The notes under the pieces are model-generated. The model worked only from the letters and a program-made list of their open reading frames with translations. It searched no databases and was not told the origin of the DNA. From an uncultured Rhodobacterales bacterium (GTDB lineage Bacteria > Pseudomonadota > Alphaproteobacteria > Rhodobacterales > Rhodobacteraceae), in contig CALCGO010000556.1 in assembly GCA_937901055.1 (NCBI GenBank), positions 1 through 9,496 on the forward strand: 9,496 bases of DNA. Reading direction: 5' to 3'. The position numbers and the translations under genes were made by a program. The number at the start of each line of letters is the position of its first letter. The stretch's first letter is position 1. This document shows, in pieces, positions 6,818 to 9,496 of the stretch.

Positions 6818-7972
6818 ATGCCACATTCGTTAACCGGCACTCGAATTCGCCAACAGCGTCGTCGAATAGGCCTGTCGCAAACGGCACTTGCACGGCAAAC
6901 GGGAATTTCCACGTCATACCTAAACCTGATTGAGCACAATAAGCGGGGAATCGCCGGAAAGATTCTGCTATCCATCGCACGTGAACTAGGCGTACCACCC
7001 TCCACCCTAACAGAGGGCGCGGATTCCGAGCTAACCACCGCCTTATTAGAAGCCGCCGCCACAGCACCGGATCAATCTGTCGAAACAGCAGCCCTTGCTG
7101 AATTTGCCGGAAGATATCCGGGGTGGTCACAATTACTTGCTTCGGTTTATCGCCAGAGCCATGATCAGGGTGCTGTCATCTCAGCCTTGTCCGACCGCCT
7201 TACCCACGATCCCTTTCTGGCCGAGAGCCTGCACCTGATGTTATCCAACATCACCGCGATCCGCTCGACATCTGAAATTTTGACGTCGGTCGAAGATATT
7301 ACGGTCGAACAACGCAATCGGTTCGACACGGCGATCCATGAGGAAAGCAAACGTCTTTCCGATGCCACCCAAGCATTGATCAGATATTTCGACAAAGAGA
7401 CAGCACCGGATGACCCGAGCGAGGTGCCCGATCAAGTATCGGACGAAGATGTGAAATCTATGCCAATTGAACGCTTCGCTGACAGCGCCTTGGCCTCCAA
7501 TTACAACCCGTCGGCCCTCGCCGCCGAGTTTCGCACAAACCTCCACGCCGTCTTTCGCCGCCTCGCAAGTCTGAAGGACGAAGGCGTTGATGCGCCTGAA
7601 ATGGGTCTAATTATCACGAACGCTGCCGGGCAAACATTGCATAGACACGCCCTGTCAGATTTCCCGTTGCCACGCCATGGTAATGCTTGCCCGTTATGGC
7701 CAGTATTTCAGGGATTTTCGCAACCAGAGCGCCCACTGCAAGATTTGATTGAACTGCCGGGTGGCATGCAATTCTTTACCCTAACCGTTGCGCTACCGCG
7801 CGTTGAAATCACCTTTGGCGCGCCACCCGATTACCAGTCCGCGATGCTGTTTCTTCCACTTGATCAATCTCCGTGGCCAACGATACCACAACCGGCTCGC
7901 GCCGTTGGAATAAGTTGCAGAATTTGCCCACGCGAAAACTGTGCTGCACGTTCTGAAGAAACGGTGTTATAG
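6818..7972 (+). CDS. XRE-family regulator with DHp-like middle region and ScfR-type C-terminus
   Basis: Probable DNA-binding regulator of the divergent transporter-acs operon, 384 residues. Residues about 8-63 are a Cro/CI helix-turn-helix (IRQQRRRIGLSQTALARQTG, then YLNLIEHNKRG). The C-terminal part (about 236-378) matches the short-chain fatty acyl regulator domain of ScfR/RamB-like proteins: RRLASL, ACPLW (290-294), IELPGGMQFFTL, and GISCRICPRENCAAR with cysteines 367, 370 and 375. Classical members (about 470 residues) carry an IrrE-like domain in between with HExxH, which is absent here. Instead residues 131-192 resemble the two-helix dimerisation/phosphoacceptor hairpin of histidine kinases: H139 followed by TAIRSTSEIL, then IHEESKRLSDATQALI. 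There is no ATP-binding domain. The start ATG has AGGA upstream. The response-regulator gene follows after 26 bases. The ligand is presumably an acyl-CoA, inferred from the family name and neighbours. Confidence 0.85.
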   Translation: MPHSLTGTRIRQQRRRIGLSQTALARQTGISTSYLNLIEHNKRGIAGKILLSIARELGVPPSTLTEGADSELTTALLEAAATAPDQSVETAALAEFAGRYPGWSQLLASVYRQSHDQGAVISALSDRLTHDPFLAESLHLMLSNITAIRSTSEILTSVEDITVEQRNRFDTAIHEESKRLSDATQALIRYFDKETAPDDPSEVPDQVSDEDVKSMPIERFADSALASNYNPSALAAEFRTNLHAVFRRLASLKDEGVDAPEMGLIITNAAGQTLHRHALSDFPLPRHGNACPLWPVFQGFSQPERPLQDLIELPGGMQFFTLTVALPRVEITFGAPPDYQSAMLFLPLDQSPWPTIPQPARAVGISCRICPRENCAARSEETVL

Positions 7973-7986
7973 GTTGAGTTGTTAGT

Positions 7987-7993
7987 AGGAGGG
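7987..7993 (+). promoter_or_regulatory. Strong ribosome binding site of the response-regulator gene
   Basis: AGGAGGG five bases before the ATG at 7999. It is the strongest site in the regulatory operon and suggests that the receiver protein is made in excess over the upstream regulator. Confidence 0.75.
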
Positions 7994-7998
7994 AATAC

Positions 7999-8358
7999 AT
8001 GTCAAAACGCATTCTGATCGTCGAGGATGAGCCGAATATCATCGAATCTCTGTCATTCTTATTAGACAGGGCTGGCTTTGAAATTTCCTCCGAACAGGAC
8101 GGCGCGATGGCGATGAACAGGGTTCGAAACCTAACCCCCGATCTGGTCATATTAGACGTGATGCTTCCAAACCGCTCCGGTTTCGATATTCTGAAGGACA
8201 TTGGCGAACTATCAGAAGCCCCGCATGTGCTGATGTTAACTGCCAAAGGCCAAGCGCGTGATCGCCAAACCGCCGAAGACATTGGCGTGACCCGGTTCAT
8301 GACAAAACCATTCGCCAACGCTGAAATTGTCGCCGCCGTTCAGGAAATGCTCGCATGA
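7999..8358 (+). CDS. Single-domain response regulator (receiver only)
   Basis: A CheY-like receiver of 119 residues with no output domain. The conserved sites are all present: acidic pair E9 D10 in IVEDEP, phosphoacceptor D53 in VILDVMLP, T81 in LMLTAKG and K103-P104 in MTKPF. It should therefore be phosphorylated normally. With no DNA-binding part, it must act by protein contact or by passing the phosphate on. The neighbouring genes offer a donor (the SSS-type kinase) and a possible acceptor (the DHp-like region of the XRE-type regulator). Its stop overlaps the next start as ATGA. The known acs-controlling partner CrbR is a LuxR-type DNA-binding regulator, so this protein is not its direct equivalent. 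Confidence 0.95.
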   Translation: MSKRILIVEDEPNIIESLSFLLDRAGFEISSEQDGAMAMNRVRNLTPDLVILDVMLPNRSGFDILKDIGELSEAPHVLMLTAKGQARDRQTAEDIGVTRFMTKPFANAEIVAAVQEMLA

Positions 8359-8606
8359 CCGACAAGCGCCCACCCGATCTGGCTGAACGCGCGTTTCGCC
8401 GTCGTCGCCGCCAAGACGCGGCCCTTGTATTGCCGATTTTTGGGGTGGCTATCTTCATCACACCAATTTTCACGATTTTCACGAAAGACGTCCTGATCTT
8501 CGGCGCCCCGTTGCCGTTCCTGTTTATCTTCGGGTTTTGGTTTCTTCTGATACTTCTGGCGTGGCGGATGTCACGGATATTGACCAAAGGCGACGAGGGC
8601 CACTGA
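8355..8606 (+). CDS. Small two-helix membrane protein, possible SSS partner subunit
   Basis: An 83-residue protein of uncertain family. A very basic N-terminus (AERAFRRRRRQD) precedes two hydrophobic helices, about 23-43 (ALVLPIFGVAIFITPIFTIF) and about 51-72 (APLPFLFIFGFWFLLILLAW), joined by a short FGAPLP turn, with a polar C-terminus. The pattern of proline in the first helix, an FG-P turn and AWRMSR after the second helix resembles the small DUF3311/DUF4212-type proteins encoded beside sodium:solute symporters. I cannot confirm membership by eye. It overlaps the receiver gene by ATGA and is separated from the SSS-domain kinase by one base, so the three are translationally coupled. A role as an accessory subunit of the SSS domain of the kinase is inferred from position. 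Confidence 0.8.
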   Translation: MTDKRPPDLAERAFRRRRRQDAALVLPIFGVAIFITPIFTIFTKDVLIFGAPLPFLFIFGFWFLLILLAWRMSRILTKGDEGH

Positions 8607-8607
8607 C

Positions 8608-9496
8608 GTGTTAACCTTCAATATCCTAGTCGCCGCCAGCGCTGCCTACGTCGCCCTGCTTTTCACCGTAGCTTTCTGGGCAGAAAGGCGCGCCCGCGCT
8701 GGTCGGCTTGGGTGGTTGCGCTCCCCACTAGTCTACACCTTGTCGATATCGGTGTACTGTACCGCATGGACATTTTACGGCGCAGTAGGGTCGGCTGCCC
8801 GTAACGGACTGGAATTTGTCACTATCTACCTTGGTCCGACGCTGGTATTCATCGGCTGGTGGTGGTTGTTACGTAAACTGCTTCGGATCGGGCGGGCACA
8901 ACGCATTACGTCCATCGCCGACCTTATATCTTCACGCTACGGCAAAAGCGCCACACTCGGTGTAGTCGTCACGCTATTGGCCGTTATCGGCTCCACTCCT
9001 TATATCGCATTACAACTGCAATCCATCACGACAAGTTTTTCGGTGTTCTCCCCAACAGACGGCAAGGGTTTCGCCGACGAAAACGTGTCAGCGTTCTGGA
9101 TCGCCGCGGTCCTTGCCGTATTCACCATTCTGTTCGGCACACGCAACGTCGATGCCAACGAACGTCACCACGGTGTTGTTACCGCCATCGCGCTCGAGGC
9201 TGTCGTCAAACTCTTCGCACTGCTCGCCGTCGGAATTTTTGTTGTCTGGGGTATCGGCGATGGGCCGGCAGGCATCTTTGCGCGCATGTCGCCAGAGATG
9301 TTGCAAACCGATCGCATATTCAGCCCGCGCTGGGTTGCGCTGACCTTCTTGTCCGCGACTGCCATCATAACCCTACCACGCATGTTTCAGGTTACCATCG
9401 TCGAGAACTCTGACGAACGGCACCTTTCCGTCGCCAGTTGGGCCTTTCCGCTGTACCTGTTCTTGATGAGCCTATTTGTTCTTCCTATCGCCATCG
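8608..9496 (+). CDS. SSS-domain sensor kinase, CbrA/CrbS-like (partial, C-terminus beyond right edge)
   Basis: Only the first 296 residues are present, all within a sodium:solute symporter (SSS) domain with about seven to eight membrane helices visible. The start is GTG (8608-8610), one base after the preceding stop. The sequence matches the symporter-like half of CbrA/CrbS sensor kinases rather than a plain acetate permease: SISVYCTAWTFYGAVGSAAR (46-65), RITSIADLISSRYGK (99-113), PYIALQLQSI (131-140) and LPRMFQVTIVEN (256-267). In that family the SSS part is followed by PAS and histidine-kinase domains, sometimes with a receiver, giving about 900-1150 residues. None of these can be seen here, so kinase activity is inferred. 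CrbS is known to switch on acs in Vibrio and Pseudomonas, which fits the acs gene nearby. The likely signal partner is the receiver encoded two genes upstream. Confidence 0.85.
   Translation, partial: MLTFNILVAASAAYVALLFTVAFWAERRARAGRLGWLRSPLVYTLSISVYCTAWTFYGAVGSAARNGLEFVTIYLGPTLVFIGWWWLLRKLLRIGRAQRITSIADLISSRYGKSATLGVVVTLLAVIGSTPYIALQLQSITTSFSVFSPTDGKGFADENVSAFWIAAVLAVFTILFGTRNVDANERHHGVVTAIALEAVVKLFALLAVGIFVVWGIGDGPAGIFARMSPEMLQTDRIFSPRWVALTFLSATAIITLPRMFQVTIVENSDERHLSVASWAFPLYLFLMSLFVLPIAI

Noticed and set aside
7334..7348. HEESK in the XRE-type regulator as a remnant of the HExxH metallopeptidase motif
   Set aside because: The second histidine is missing, and the segment fits the second helix of a DHp hairpin better (E-S-x-R-L pattern).
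8608..9496. Plain acetate symporter of the ActP type
   Set aside because: The visible motifs (VYCTAWTFYG, RITSIADLISSRYGK, LPRMFQVTIVEN) are those of symporter-like sensor kinases, and a receiver gene is linked; the missing C-terminus means this cannot be fully settled here.

Overview
The window looks like chromosomal DNA of an alphaproteobacterium, most likely of the Rhodobacterales (Roseobacter-type Rhodobacteraceae). I infer this from the protein character (a Tat-exported amino-acid/urea-class binding protein, a ScfR-type regulator, an SSS-domain sensor kinase), the moderate GC and the tight gene packing. No RNA genes, CRISPR array, insertion sequence or phage signature was seen, and nearly all of the sequence is coding.

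Left two thirds (1-6605, all on the minus strand, read right to left): one apparent operon. It starts with a Tat-exported type I periplasmic binding protein (5259-6605). Then come two LivH/LivM-class permeases (5163-4132 and 4127-2967), two LivG/LivF-class ATPases (2954-2196 and 2199-1474, overlapping by ATGA), and 27 bases later the first 482 residues of an AMP-forming acetyl-CoA synthetase (acs), which runs off the left edge. Together these encode a complete ABC importer of unknown substrate linked to acetate activation. The 97-base gap between the binding protein and the first permease holds three stem-loops.

Middle (6606-6817): an AT-rich divergent control region. It holds a perfect inverted repeat (6761-6776), an 11-base direct repeat (6727-6737 and 6759-6769), and a second inverted repeat (6682-6701) nearer the transporter operon.

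Right third (6818-9496, plus strand): a regulatory operon. It encodes an XRE-type regulator with a ScfR-like cysteine-containing C-terminus, a stand-alone receiver-domain response regulator, an 83-residue two-helix membrane protein, and the membrane part of an SSS-family (CbrA/CrbS-like) sensor kinase that runs off the right edge. CrbS-type kinases are known to control acs in other bacteria, so this layout reads as an acetate or short-chain carboxylate sensing and uptake module.

The most striking observation is inside the regulator. The middle region, where classical ScfR proteins carry an IrrE-like peptidase domain, has no HExxH motif. Instead it resembles a histidine-kinase DHp hairpin, with a histidine (H139) at the H-box position and no ATPase domain. 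Beside a lone receiver protein and an SSS kinase, this suggests an untested phosphorelay: kinase to receiver to DHp-like domain of a DNA-binding, acyl-CoA-responsive regulator.
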